46,328 bases of DNA from Myxococcales bacterium. Its GTDB lineage: Bacteria > Myxococcota_A > Polyangia > Haliangiales > Haliangiaceae. The first letter of the stretch is position 1; every line of letters begins with the position of its first letter. The notes under the pieces are model-generated. The model had not been told where the DNA came from and ran no database searches. It saw only the letters and a list, made by a program, of their open reading frames with translations. Made by a program: the position numbers and the translations under genes. Where the stretch lies: NCBI GenBank assembly GCA_028287115.1, contig JAQBQF010000104.1, positions 1-46,328 of the forward strand, written 5' to 3'. Positions 26,059 to 35,454 of the stretch are shown in pieces.

Positions 26059-26694
26059 TCACGGCGCTTCCGGCCGCTTCGCGATCGACTTGCCGCGCAG
26101 CCGGAACAAGCATTCTCGCGCGCGCGTGATCGAAGTGCTCGCGGTCTCATCGCCTTGAACATCTTGCATCGGCCGCAGCTCGAGCTGATCGATCGCGACG
26201 CCAACGCCGTCGACGCACGCGACCGTGCGACACGCACAGGCGCGACCGTGGAGCTCGGCCGCGAGCTTGCGCCAGTCTTCGAGATCGAAGCGCAGCGGCG
26301 AATCGACGGACGGCTTGGCACCTTCGCTATCCATGTCGAAGGTCCACGCGGGGTCGTCGAGCCGCGGTGGGCAGGTGCGACCTGACGCCTGACACGCCTC
26401 GAGCGATGCGATGAACCGACGGTCGACCTCGAGATCCGCACGCGCGACGCGCAGCTCGTCATCGGCGTCCTTCGCTTCGAGCTCGGCGACCCGGCGTTCG
26501 CCGCTGGCTTCACGGCCGCGCTCTGCGATCAAGGCACGCTCGAGATCCGCCTTCGCGTACGTCGGCGTGAAGCCGTCTTCGGCCGCGAGCTCGGAATGGT
26601 CCGCGATTCCGAGATCTGCGGAAGGTCGCGTCGCTACGCTCCCGCCTCCGCAGCCGATCAGACATCCGGCGATCACTGCCCACCGTCGCATCAT
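26059..26694 (-). CDS. Hypothetical lipoprotein with a coiled-coil segment
   Basis: The 211-residue protein begins MMRRWAVIAGCLIGC with a lipobox and Cys15. A charged helical stretch (about 45-95: AKADLERALIAERGREASGE, ELRVARADLEVDRRFIASLE) looks coiled-coil. The second half holds several Cys (CQASGRTC, ACACRTVACVDG) that could form disulfides in the periplasm. I recognise no family. A TACCTT hexamer ends 6 nt before the ATG. It converges on the metallophosphoesterase. Confidence 0.75.
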   Translation of the reverse strand: MMRRWAVIAGCLIGCGGGSVATRPSADLGIADHSELAAEDGFTPTYAKADLERALIAERGREASGERRVAELEAKDADDELRVARADLEVDRRFIASLEACQASGRTCPPRLDDPAWTFDMDSEGAKPSVDSPLRFDLEDWRKLAAELHGRACACRTVACVDGVGVAIDQLELRPMQDVQGDETASTSITRARECLFRLRGKSIAKRPEAP

Positions 26695-26700
26695 CTAGAG

Positions 26701-26706
26701 AAGGTA
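26701..26706 (-). promoter_or_regulatory. -10 hexamer TACCTT, leaderless-type
   Basis: On the minus strand TACCTT ends 6 nt before ATG 26694. Confidence 0.5.
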
Positions 26707-26801
26707 ACCAAGGCCGGGCCGTGCTACCACCTTGTAACCACCAGAGACTGCTCGTTTCTCGCGTATGAATCCGCCGGCGGCGACCCGCGTCCAAGGGACA
26801 C

Positions 26802-26818
26802 GGCGCCTGTTGGGCGCC
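26802..26818 (+). promoter_or_regulatory. Hairpin in the lolA leader
   Basis: GGCGCC-TGTTG-GGCGCC forms a 6-bp stem 5 nt upstream of the GGAG ribosome binding site (26824-26827). It could affect translation. Confidence 0.3.
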
Positions 26819-26835
26819 CTTTCGGAGCCTCGAAC

Positions 26836-27660
26836 ATGATCGATTTCATCGGAATTCTCACCCGCACCTGGATCGGCCTTCACGCGCCGGCTGGTGCCCA
26901 GATTCAGAGCGCGCCGCTCGTTGCGACGCCGGCCGCGGGCTCGGCGGCGACGGCTGCGGTCGCTCCGAGTGCGGGCGCCGCCGTCGATAACGTCCAGAAG
27001 TTCTACGCGGGCATCAAGCAAGTGACTGCGAAGTTCAGGCAGTCGGTGACGAACAAGACGTTCGGCACGACGAAGGACAGCGACGGCAAGGTCTGGCTGG
27101 CCAAGCCCGGCAAGATGCGGTGGGACTACTACGACGCGAAGAAGAAAGACGTCACGGTCAACAAGAGCTTCATCTCGAACGGCACGACGCTCTACGTCGT
27201 CGAGCACGGCAACAAGCAGGTCGTGAAGAAGAACCTGTCGCAAGATCTGATGCCGGTCGCCGTGACGTTCCTCTACGGCAAGGGCGATCTCAAGACCGCG
27301 TTCAATTCCGAGATCGACGCTTCGAGCAAGTACGGCTCGAAAGACGACCTCGTGCTCAAGCTGACGCCGAAGCAACCGTCGGCGCAGTACAAGAACTTGT
27401 ACCTCGTGGTGAACAAGAGCGACTTCCACGTCTCGCAATCGATCATCATCGACTCGTCGGACAACGTGAATCAGTTCCGATTTTACGAACCGGACTTCGA
27501 GAAAGAAGTGAAGCCGGAGTGGTTCGAGTTCAACGAGGCGAGCGTCAAGAACTACCGCATCATCGATGCGGATCAGCCTCGACCAGGCGCCGGCAGCGCT
27601 GCTGCGCCGAGCATGCCTGCACCGATGCCAGCGGTGCCCGCGCCGCCGGCGACGAAGTAG
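26836..27660 (+). CDS. lolA: LolA-like outer-membrane lipoprotein carrier
   Basis: The 274-residue protein matches the LolA fold: KFYAGIKQVTAKFRQSVTNK, DGKVWLAKPGKMRWDYYDAK, ISNGTTLYVVEHGNKQV, FLYGKGDLKTAF and the family's late strands NQFRFYEPDFEKEV. LolA ferries lipoproteins from LolCDE across the periplasm to the outer membrane, fitting the many lipoproteins in this window. ATG 26836 has GGAG 8 nt upstream. The N-terminus MIDFIGILTRTWIGLHAPAG lacks the usual basic start of a signal peptide, though the protein must be exported to work. An Ala/Pro-rich tail ends the protein. Confidence 0.85.
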   Translation: MIDFIGILTRTWIGLHAPAGAQIQSAPLVATPAAGSAATAAVAPSAGAAVDNVQKFYAGIKQVTAKFRQSVTNKTFGTTKDSDGKVWLAKPGKMRWDYYDAKKKDVTVNKSFISNGTTLYVVEHGNKQVVKKNLSQDLMPVAVTFLYGKGDLKTAFNSEIDASSKYGSKDDLVLKLTPKQPSAQYKNLYLVVNKSDFHVSQSIIIDSSDNVNQFRFYEPDFEKEVKPEWFEFNEASVKNYRIIDADQPRPGAGSAAAPSMPAPMPAVPAPPATK

Positions 27661-27662
27661 GT

Positions 27663-27668
27663 TAGCTT
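27663..27668 (+). promoter_or_regulatory. -10 hexamer TAGCTT, leaderless-type
   Basis: TAGCTT ends 7 nt before ATG 27676. It is just after the lolA stop. Confidence 0.35.
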
Positions 27669-27675
27669 CGCGGGC

Positions 27676-28521
27676 ATGAGCCCGCAATTCGTCCAAGCCA
27701 ACGGCCTGCGGTTCGCGTATCTCGAGCAGGGGACCGGCCCTCTCGTCGTGATGGTCCACGGGTTCCCCGATACCGCGCACACGTGGGACAAGGCGATCGA
27801 AGCAGTCGCGAACGCCGGCTATCGCGCGGTCGCGCCATTCCAGCGCGGCTACTACCCGACGGAGATTCCGCCCAACGGGCCGTTCGATAGCGAGGCACAA
27901 GGCCGAGACATCCTCGCGTTGATCGACGCGCTCGGGGCGAAGACGGCGATCGTGGTCGGCCATGACTGGGGCGCGACCGCAGCGTATGCAGCGGCGGCGA
28001 TGGGACCCGAACGCGTGAGCTTGCTCGTGACGCTCGCGATCCCACATCCGCGCTCGCTCAAGCCGACACCGCGCGCACTGTGGGGCGCACGCCACTTCTT
28101 CGCGCTGCGGCGCAATGGAGCCGCCGCGAAGATTCGCAAGAACGACTTCAAGTACGTCGACGAGCTCTGGCATCGCTGGTCGCCGGCCTGGGAGTCGATT
28201 CCCGCCGAAGAGACCCGACACGTGAAAGAGGCGTTCGCACATCCCGGGTGCCTCGAAGCGGCGTGCGCGTACTACAAGACGATCTCGCCGGTGTTGTCGA
28301 AAGTGCAGCAGATGCCGATCACCGTGCCGGCCGTCGCGTTCGCCGGCGAAGACGACGACCTGATCAAGCCCCGTCACTTCGAGAAGGCGCGCCACTTCTT
28401 CACGAGCTCGTACGAGGTCGTCCAGATGCGCGGCGGGCACTTCATGCATCGCGAGCATCCCGCGGAGTTCACGGCGGAGCTCGTGCGGGTGCTCCGTGAT
28501 CATGAACGGCGAGCTGCCTAG
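27676..28521 (+). CDS. Alpha/beta hydrolase, epoxide hydrolase-like
   Basis: The 281-residue cytoplasmic enzyme has an Asp nucleophile in GHDWGA (Asp97), the mark of epoxide hydrolases and haloalkane dehalogenases, and an oxyanion loop VHGFPD (about 28-32). A helical cap follows, then VPAVAFAGEDDDLIKP (acid region) and the late His in MRGGHFMHREHP. The HGFPD motif favours epoxide hydrolase over dehalogenase. The physiological substrate is unknown. It begins 15 nt after lolA. Confidence 0.88.
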   Translation: MSPQFVQANGLRFAYLEQGTGPLVVMVHGFPDTAHTWDKAIEAVANAGYRAVAPFQRGYYPTEIPPNGPFDSEAQGRDILALIDALGAKTAIVVGHDWGATAAYAAAAMGPERVSLLVTLAIPHPRSLKPTPRALWGARHFFALRRNGAAAKIRKNDFKYVDELWHRWSPAWESIPAEETRHVKEAFAHPGCLEAACAYYKTISPVLSKVQQMPITVPAVAFAGEDDDLIKPRHFEKARHFFTSSYEVVQMRGGHFMHREHPAEFTAELVRVLRDHERRAA

Positions 28522-28551
28522 CGGCGCTGGGCCATGCGATGATGTCTCTCG

Positions 28552-29772
28552 ATGGGTGAACGACCGCTGCTGATCTTTGTCAGCGACATCCATCTCACCG
28601 ATCGGCTGCACGGAAACGCGGTCAGCAAGGCCGAACAGTTCAAGCGATTCTGGGGTCGCATCGGCGCCGTGCGCGGCAAGCGGGCGGCGGAGCTGTGCAT
28701 CGTCGGCGATCTGTTCGATCTCGTGCGCTCGCCTTCGTGGTTCGAGGGGAGGCACCGGCCCTATCACGGCGCCACGACGAACGGCGTCGTCAAGAACGTC
28801 GAGCAGATCGTCACGGATACGATCAAGCGCGAGCAAGGCTTCTTCGACGCGATTCGCACCAAGGTCGAGAGCGGCGAGCTCGTGTTGCACTACGTCGTCG
28901 GCAATCACGATCGGTTGCTGATGACCGCACCCGGCGCGCAGAAGGCGATCGCTCGCGCGCTGACCGGCCGCGACTCGCTCGAGCTCCACAAAGAGCTCGC
29001 GTTCCCCGATCACGGCGTCCTCGCGTATCACGGCAACGTCGGTGACCCGATCAACGCGAGCCCCGAGGGTGACGCGACGATCGGCGATGCGATCGGCTCG
29101 GAGCTGATCCTGAAGTTTCCCGGCAAGCTGCGCGCGATGGTCGGCAACGATCATCCCGGCGTCGAGGAGATCGACGACATCGATGACGTCCGCCCGGTCT
29201 ACGCGGTGCCGGCGTGGGTGCGCCAGCAGAGCGTGATCAAGCCGGAGCTGGTGCGGGCGATCAGCTCCGTGTGGAGCGAGGTCGTCGACGAATTTCTCGC
29301 GAACGACTTCGTGCGGAGCTGGTTCAAGACGCAACACAAGACGTTCTCGCTCGATCTCGGCAAGAAGCTGCGGCTGTTACTCGAGCTGTCGCGCAACAAG
29401 GTCATCGCGCACGGCTCGGACGAGCGGCTGACCCAGCTCTATCGGTTCTTCCAGCACAGCTTCGACGGCAAGATGTCTGCGGTCGCCGCGACCCAACTGC
29501 AGAAGCGACGCGGCCTGCGCTACGTCGTCAACGGCCACTCGCATTTTCCATCGATGCAGCCGCTCGGCCGGATCGACGGCAAGCCCGCGGTGTACTTCAA
29601 CACCGGCACGTGGCGCGCGGTCCATCAGATCGGTCACGACCTCGGCGGCCGGCCGAGCTTCCTGCCGTACGATGCGATGACCTACCTCGTGTTCTTTCCC
29701 ACCGACGACAAGCTCGGCCGCGACTACGAGTGGTGGACCGGCGCGATGGTGTCGCGTACGGCGGAGCATTGA
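28552..29772 (+). CDS. Metallophosphoesterase, LpxH-like
   Basis: The 406-residue protein carries dimetal phosphoesterase motifs: FVSDIHL, IVGDLFDLV, VGNHDRLL, LAYHGNV and VNGHSHFPS. Separation into SDIHL/GDLFD/GNHD with a later HxH recalls UDP-2,3-diacylglucosamine pyrophosphatases (LpxH family, lipid A synthesis), but it is much longer than LpxH (240 residues). A helical insert of about 120 residues at 200-320 accounts for most of this. The exact substrate is uncertain. It starts 30 nt after the hydrolase gene and may be cotranscribed with it. Confidence 0.85.
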   Translation: MGERPLLIFVSDIHLTDRLHGNAVSKAEQFKRFWGRIGAVRGKRAAELCIVGDLFDLVRSPSWFEGRHRPYHGATTNGVVKNVEQIVTDTIKREQGFFDAIRTKVESGELVLHYVVGNHDRLLMTAPGAQKAIARALTGRDSLELHKELAFPDHGVLAYHGNVGDPINASPEGDATIGDAIGSELILKFPGKLRAMVGNDHPGVEEIDDIDDVRPVYAVPAWVRQQSVIKPELVRAISSVWSEVVDEFLANDFVRSWFKTQHKTFSLDLGKKLRLLLELSRNKVIAHGSDERLTQLYRFFQHSFDGKMSAVAATQLQKRRGLRYVVNGHSHFPSMQPLGRIDGKPAVYFNTGTWRAVHQIGHDLGGRPSFLPYDAMTYLVFFPTDDKLGRDYEWWTGAMVSRTAEH

Positions 29773-29810
29773 GGCTCGGCCGATCGGTGTTTCGTGACAC
29801 CCGGCCCTGC

Positions 29811-29816
29811 TATGAT
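29811..29816 (+). promoter_or_regulatory. -10 hexamer TATGAT, leaderless-type
   Basis: TATGAT, one base from consensus, ends 6 nt before GTG 29823. Confidence 0.55.
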
Positions 29817-29822
29817 GATCAC

Positions 29823-29993
29823 GTGAGCGAGCGCATCGACATCGACGTCACCTTGATCGACGCGATGCTCGCCCTCACGCCCGAGGAGCGCTTGCGACAA
29901 AACGATCGCACTCTCGCCATGATCCAGGAGCTGCGTGATGGCATCGCCCAAGCTGACCGATCTGGTCGCGACGCTGGCCGCAAGCAGCGTTGA
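29823..29993 (+). CDS. Small acidic/helical protein paired with a nucleotidyltransferase
   Basis: The 56-residue protein (GTG 29823) reads IDVTLIDAMLALTPEERLRQ, then NDRTLAMIQELRDGI, a helical protein with a basic end. A TATGAT hexamer 6 nt before the GTG supports this start. Its last 56 bases overlap the nucleotidyltransferase gene in another frame. Small proteins with LTPEERL...N..t...I.EL are, as I recall, often next to such nucleotidyltransferases, and the tight overlap looks like a toxin-antitoxin-style arrangement. No biochemical role is established here. Confidence 0.65.
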   Translation: MSERIDIDVTLIDAMLALTPEERLRQNDRTLAMIQELRDGIAQADRSGRDAGRKQR

Positions 29994-30426
29994 GCTGATC
30001 GTCGTCGGTGGGCTTGCGGCGGTCGCTCAAGGCGCGCCGATCACGCCTCACGATCTCGACATCGTTCATCGTCGCACCCCTGAAAATATCGAACGCTTGC
30101 TAAGCGTACTGACGAGCGTGGATGCGCGCTATCGCGGCGATCCGCCCGACAAAATCTTGCGCCCGACAAGCGAGATCCTCGCTGGCACGGGTCATTCGCT
30201 GTTAGCCACGACGTTCGGTCCACTCGACGTGCTCGGAGCGATCGAAGGCGGCCGCGACTACGACGCGCTGCTGCCTCGCTCGATCGAGGCGCTCATCGGG
30301 AGTCGTACGGTTCATGTCTTGAGCCTCGAGATGATCGTCGAGCTGAAGCGTGCGTCATCGCATCCAAAGGATCGGCGAGTCCTGCCCGAGCTCGAAGAGA
30401 CCCTTCGTCGCAGTCGCGGCGAGTAA
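29938..30426 (+). CDS. AbiEii/MNT-like nucleotidyltransferase
   Basis: The 162-residue protein has the minimal nucleotidyltransferase core: VELIVVGGLAAVAQGAPITP (Gly24-Gly25) followed by HDLDIVH (Asp39, Asp41, catalytic metal ligands). A conserved later region follows (DVLGAIEGGRDYDALL, LSLEMIVELKRAS). Related proteins transfer NMP to tRNA or partner proteins in toxin-antitoxin and abortive-infection systems. ATG 29938 lies inside the upstream 56-codon gene, so both are probably made together. Whether this is a TA pair or a housekeeping enzyme is undecided. Confidence 0.8.
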   Translation: MASPKLTDLVATLAASSVELIVVGGLAAVAQGAPITPHDLDIVHRRTPENIERLLSVLTSVDARYRGDPPDKILRPTSEILAGTGHSLLATTFGPLDVLGAIEGGRDYDALLPRSIEALIGSRTVHVLSLEMIVELKRASSHPKDRRVLPELEETLRRSRGE

Positions 30427-30509
30427 GCGCGGTCTGTCGAGGCTGCTACCTCGTGTCTGGCGCATCCGATTGGTTGTCAAAGTGGACAGCGTCCCCAGCT
30501 CTTAGCCGC

Positions 30510-30515
30510 TAAGGT
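30510..30515 (+). promoter_or_regulatory. -10 hexamer TAAGGT, leaderless-type
   Basis: TAAGGT ends 6 nt before ATG 30522, identical in sequence and spacing to the uvrC site. Confidence 0.5.
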
Positions 30516-30521
30516 TCGGGC

Positions 30522-32164
<1,643 letters not shown>

Positions 32165-32168
<4 letters not shown>

Positions 32169-32731
32169 GTACGAAAACATTGATCGGCATCCTGCTCGCG
32201 AGCTCCGTCGGGCTCGTGATCTTCCTGTTCGTTCACCTGTCCTCGGGCCCGAACGGTCCGATCAAGATCGGTACGAACAAGGCGCAAGCCTGCAACAAGG
32301 GTCAAGACGGCTGCCTCCCCGACGTCACGTACATCGACACGACCGGTAAGGCGTACAACCTGCAATCGCTCGCCGGCAAAGTCGTCGTCGTGAATTTCTG
32401 GGCGACGTGGTGCGGCCCATGCCAGAAAGAAATCCCGGCGCTGTCGAAGATCTACGACCAGTACAAGAGCCGCGGCGTCGTGATGCTCGGCGTGCTGACG
32501 AACGACAACCCGACCGATGGCGAGCTGCTCAACTTCACGTCGGACAACTCGATGAGCTACCCGATCGTGCGCAACAACTCCGACATCTTGGTCTCGTACA
32601 ACTATCCCGGCGCGCTACCGACGACGTTCGTCTTCGACCGCGGTGGCCATCAGGTCGGTAAGCCGCGCGTCGGCGCGATTCACATCGAAGATCTGACCGC
32701 GATGCTCGACGAGCTCGTCGCACAGAAGTAG
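32165..32731 (+). CDS. Membrane-anchored TlpA/ResA-like thioredoxin
   Basis: The 188-residue protein has an N-terminal anchor (LIGILLASSVGLVIFLFVHL, about 6-25) and a periplasmic thioredoxin fold with WATWCGPC and the cis-Pro region PGALPTTFVFD. ResA/TlpA proteins reduce disulfides for cytochrome c maturation or general periplasmic thiol exchange; no cytochrome genes are nearby. The start overlaps the gpmI stop. An extra CNKGQDGC pair sits before the fold. Confidence 0.92.
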
Positions 32732-32732
32732 C

Positions 32733-33290
32733 TCAGAACGCGCCGCTGATCGAAACGCCCGGCACGAGTCCCTGCGGGCTCGCCATCGGCATCGGCGCGA
32801 TCATGAATGCGTGCTTCGCGTTGTAGCGATCGACGGCCTCCGGAGCGTCCGCGACATCGTAGGCGGCTCCGCCGACGAACGCGATCGCTGCGATGCCGAG
32901 CAGCGCGACGCCGGTCCCGGTGAATCCTTTGCAATAGGTCGGATTCGCCGACGTCGAACCGAGGCACACGGTCTCCGATTGCTTGTTCTCGATCGCGTAC
33001 GTCGCGAGGCCCGCGGCACCGATTCGCACGGCCATGCCGATCGTCAGCCACTCGCCCGCGTACCACTGGCCGAACGAAGGCGTGACCACCGACGTCGCGA
33101 TGCCAGTCCACAACAGCGGCTGGTTGAACGCCTCGCCGTTCTGGGCAAGTACGAAGCCGCCGAGCGCGAGCACCGATGACACCGCCACGCCGCCGCCCGA
33201 GAGCCACTGTGCGGTCTCGTGCTTCTTCTTGTCGGCGTGAGCCGATGACACCGAGCAGACCAGAATCGCGATCACCACGGCCCTACGCAT
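32733..33290 (-). CDS. Small exported membrane protein of unknown function
   Basis: The 185-residue protein has a signal peptide (MRRAVVIAILVCSVSSAHA) and then three or four hydrophobic segments: LSGGGVAVSSVLALGGFVLA, LLWTGIATSVVTPSFGQWYA, MAVRIGAAGLATYAI and GTGVALLGIAAIAFVGGA. PSFGQWYAGEW and DAPEAVDRYNAKH recall small DUF5683-like membrane proteins of myxobacteria. No function is known. It converges on the thioredoxin gene. Confidence 0.75.
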   Translation of the reverse strand: MRRAVVIAILVCSVSSAHADKKKHETAQWLSGGGVAVSSVLALGGFVLAQNGEAFNQPLLWTGIATSVVTPSFGQWYAGEWLTIGMAVRIGAAGLATYAIENKQSETVCLGSTSANPTYCKGFTGTGVALLGIAAIAFVGGAAYDVADAPEAVDRYNAKHAFMIAPMPMASPQGLVPGVSISGAF

Positions 33291-33354
33291 CGCGCTATTC
33301 CACCAGAACCCGCGCGCGATTGCCACAAGGGTCGTGCGTAGGGCGTGTGCCCGA

Positions 33355-33454
33355 CCCAGATCGCCGCCAAGGCGCCGAGGCGCCAAGGCCGGAGCGAGTG
33401 CGGGTCTCGGATCGGGCCCCTTGGTCGCTGGGTTCGCGGCCCAGATCGCCGCCA
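33355..33454. repeat. 15-bp direct repeat and 8-bp tandem repeat
   Basis: CCCAGATCGCCGCCA occurs at 33355-33369 and again at 33440-33454. Overlapping the first copy, an 8-bp unit GCC(A/G)AGGC is repeated three times at 33366-33389. The 171-bp gap holding them has no gene. Confidence 0.7.
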
Positions 33455-33461
33455 GGCATTG

Positions 33462-34484
33462 CTAAAGGACGGTCGTGATCTCGCTCGATGCGAACAGCCC
33501 GAACATCCCGCCCGTGTGCACGAATGCGACCGCCGAACCGAACCGGTTTCGGTCGCGGCGCAGCTCGGTGACGATGCCGTGGAAGGCTTTGCCGGTGTAG
33601 ACCGGGTCGAGCACGATGCCATCGCTGCGGCAGACGTCGCGGATCGTCTCGAGCTCTTCGGGCCGACTCTTCGCGTAGCCGAGGCCGACGTGACCGTCGA
33701 CGAGCACGATGTCGTCGGGCGTCACGCGCGCGTCGAGCTGCCAGCGCTCTTCGGCATCGGCGCAGATTCGGCCGATCGATTCGACGAAGTATGCGGCGTC
33801 GTCGCACACGTTGACGCCGGCGACCCGGATCCCACGCTTCGCCAGGCCCAGGAGCTTCGCGCCGAGGATCAAGCCCGCGCCGGTACCTCCGGAGCCGCAC
33901 GCATAGACGACGGTCACCGGGTGGTCCGGCGCGGCGATCCCTTCGAGATCGCTCGCGAGCTCGTACATCGCACGGATGTAGCCCCAACTGCCGAGCGCGT
34001 TCGAGCCGCCTTCCGGAATCACGTACGGGCGGCCTCCGGCGGCGCGAACCCGATCTGCCGCTTCCGCCAGCAGCCGGTTGCGATCGCGCCACGCGGGCCG
34101 CGAGATCCATTGCAGCTCGGCGCCGCACAGTCGATCGAGCAAGATATTTCCCGTCGGGGCCGGCGGCCTCGTCGGGTCATCGGTCCGTAGGATCAGAAGG
34201 CTTCGCATCCCGAGCTGGGTCGCCGCGAACGCGGTCGCGCGCGCGTGGTTCGACTGCTCGCCGCCGCACGTGATGACGTGGGTTGCGCCCTGGTCGACGG
34301 CCTCGGCCATCAAGTATTCGAGCTTGCGGACCTTGTTCCCGGAGAGCTCGCTACCGGTGTGGTCGTCGCGCTTGACCCAGATCTTCGTCCCGACCGTCTC
34401 CCCGTAGCGTAGCCAGTGCCCGCGGGTTGGCGTGTTGGCGAGCCGGATCCGCTTCGGTTCGATCTCGAGCAGCTTGTCGTTCAT
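33462..34484 (-). CDS. D-cysteine desulfhydrase/ACC deaminase-family PLP enzyme
   Basis: The 340-residue fold-type II PLP enzyme has VKRDDHTGSELSGNKVRKLE, with the PLP lysine in SGNKVRKL. It also has CGGEQSNHARA, YVIPEGGSNALGSWGY, CGSGGTGAG (phosphate loop) and YTGKAFHG. It most likely breaks D-cysteine to pyruvate, sulfide and ammonia, or acts on a related amino acid such as ACC; the family is hard to split by sequence. ATG 34484 has AGAGG 7 nt upstream. It is divergent from the deacetylase. Confidence 0.88.
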   Translation of the reverse strand: MNDKLLEIEPKRIRLANTPTRGHWLRYGETVGTKIWVKRDDHTGSELSGNKVRKLEYLMAEAVDQGATHVITCGGEQSNHARATAFAATQLGMRSLLILRTDDPTRPPAPTGNILLDRLCGAELQWISRPAWRDRNRLLAEAADRVRAAGGRPYVIPEGGSNALGSWGYIRAMYELASDLEGIAAPDHPVTVVYACGSGGTGAGLILGAKLLGLAKRGIRVAGVNVCDDAAYFVESIGRICADAEERWQLDARVTPDDIVLVDGHVGLGYAKSRPEELETIRDVCRSDGIVLDPVYTGKAFHGIVTELRRDRNRFGSAVAFVHTGGMFGLFASSEITTVL

Positions 34485-34563
34485 CTCAGGCCTCTCATGG
34501 CAGCCCTCTCTACGGCGCAGTCTAAAAGAATGCTGCCGGCTCGTCGCGTGTTACACCAGAATC

Positions 34564-35418
34564 GTGAGGGCACTGCTCTTCTCCTGCATCGTCGCGTGCA
34601 TCGTCGCGCCGTTCGTGCGAACCGCTGATGCGAAGAGGCATGCCGCCGCGGCGCCGAAAGACGCCAAGCCCAAGCATCCCAAAGGCTGGCCGATGCCGGC
34701 GGCCGGCCCCACGATGTCGGGCGATCCGGAGCTGATCTTCACGTTCGACGACGGCCCCAATCCGCAGACCACGCCCGCGGTGCTCGACGCCCTCGCCAAA
34801 CATCACATCCACGCGGTGTTCTTCATGGTCGGCGAGATGGCCGCGAACAAGCGCGCGTCCGAGGTGATCGCCCGCATCCTGCGCGAAGGCCACATCATCG
34901 CAAACCACACGATGACGCATCAGGATCTGTGCCGGATCAAAGATGACGATCGCGCCAACCGCGAGATCGACGACGGCAAGACCGCGATCGAGAAGGCCTC
35001 CGGCATCGCCACCGGCTGGTTCCGGACGCCGTACGGTGCTCGCTGCGAGCGGGTCGAGAGCATGCTGGCGGAGCGCCACCTCACGCACTTTCATTGGGAC
35101 CTCGATCCGCAGGAGTGGAAGCACGGCAACGCGAAGAAAGCGTTCGACTACGTGACCAAGCAGGTCGGTCAGATGACCGGCCGCAACGTGCTCCTCATGC
35201 ACGACATCAAGAAGGCGACGGTCGAGTCCCTGCCCGAGATCCTCGACTGGATCGACGCCGAGAACGAACGCCGCAAGGGCATCCACAAGCGCCGGATCAG
35301 AATCATCCAGAGTTACGAGATCGCGGAAGAGCGGCTACCGCCTGGATTCCTCGACTGGATCGCCGAGGTCGCGAGCCCTGCGTCGCTGTCCGCGAGCATC
35401 GCCAGCGTTCTGCCGTAA
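34564..35418 (+). CDS. Exported polysaccharide deacetylase (NodB domain)
   Basis: The 284-residue protein has a signal peptide from GTG 34564 (VRALLFSCIVACIVAPFVRT), so upstream ATGs are not used. A NodB (CE4) domain follows with TFDDGPNPQTTP (metal and catalytic Asp), NHTMTH (His pair), RTPYGA, WDLDPQEW and LLMHD. CE4 enzymes remove acetyl groups from peptidoglycan, chitooligosaccharides or other glycans in the envelope. TACACC ends 6 nt before the GTG, a weaker leaderless-type hexamer. Confidence 0.9.
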   Translation: MRALLFSCIVACIVAPFVRTADAKRHAAAAPKDAKPKHPKGWPMPAAGPTMSGDPELIFTFDDGPNPQTTPAVLDALAKHHIHAVFFMVGEMAANKRASEVIARILREGHIIANHTMTHQDLCRIKDDDRANREIDDGKTAIEKASGIATGWFRTPYGARCERVESMLAERHLTHFHWDLDPQEWKHGNAKKAFDYVTKQVGQMTGRNVLLMHDIKKATVESLPEILDWIDAENERRKGIHKRRIRIIQSYEIAEERLPPGFLDWIAEVASPASLSASIASVLP

Positions 35419-35439
35419 GCCCGCGGGTGAGGTCCGTGG

Positions 35440-35445
35440 TAGGTT
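35440..35445 (+). promoter_or_regulatory. -10 hexamer TAGGTT, leaderless-type
   Basis: TAGGTT ends 9 nt before GTG 35455. Confidence 0.35.
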
Positions 35446-35454
35446 CCGGTCGTC

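Noticed and set aside
26695..29337. 880-codon antisense open frame over lolA, the hydrolase and the phosphoesterase
   Set aside because: All three plus-strand genes carry clear family motifs; the antisense peptide is repetitive in Arg/Asp/Leu without domains.
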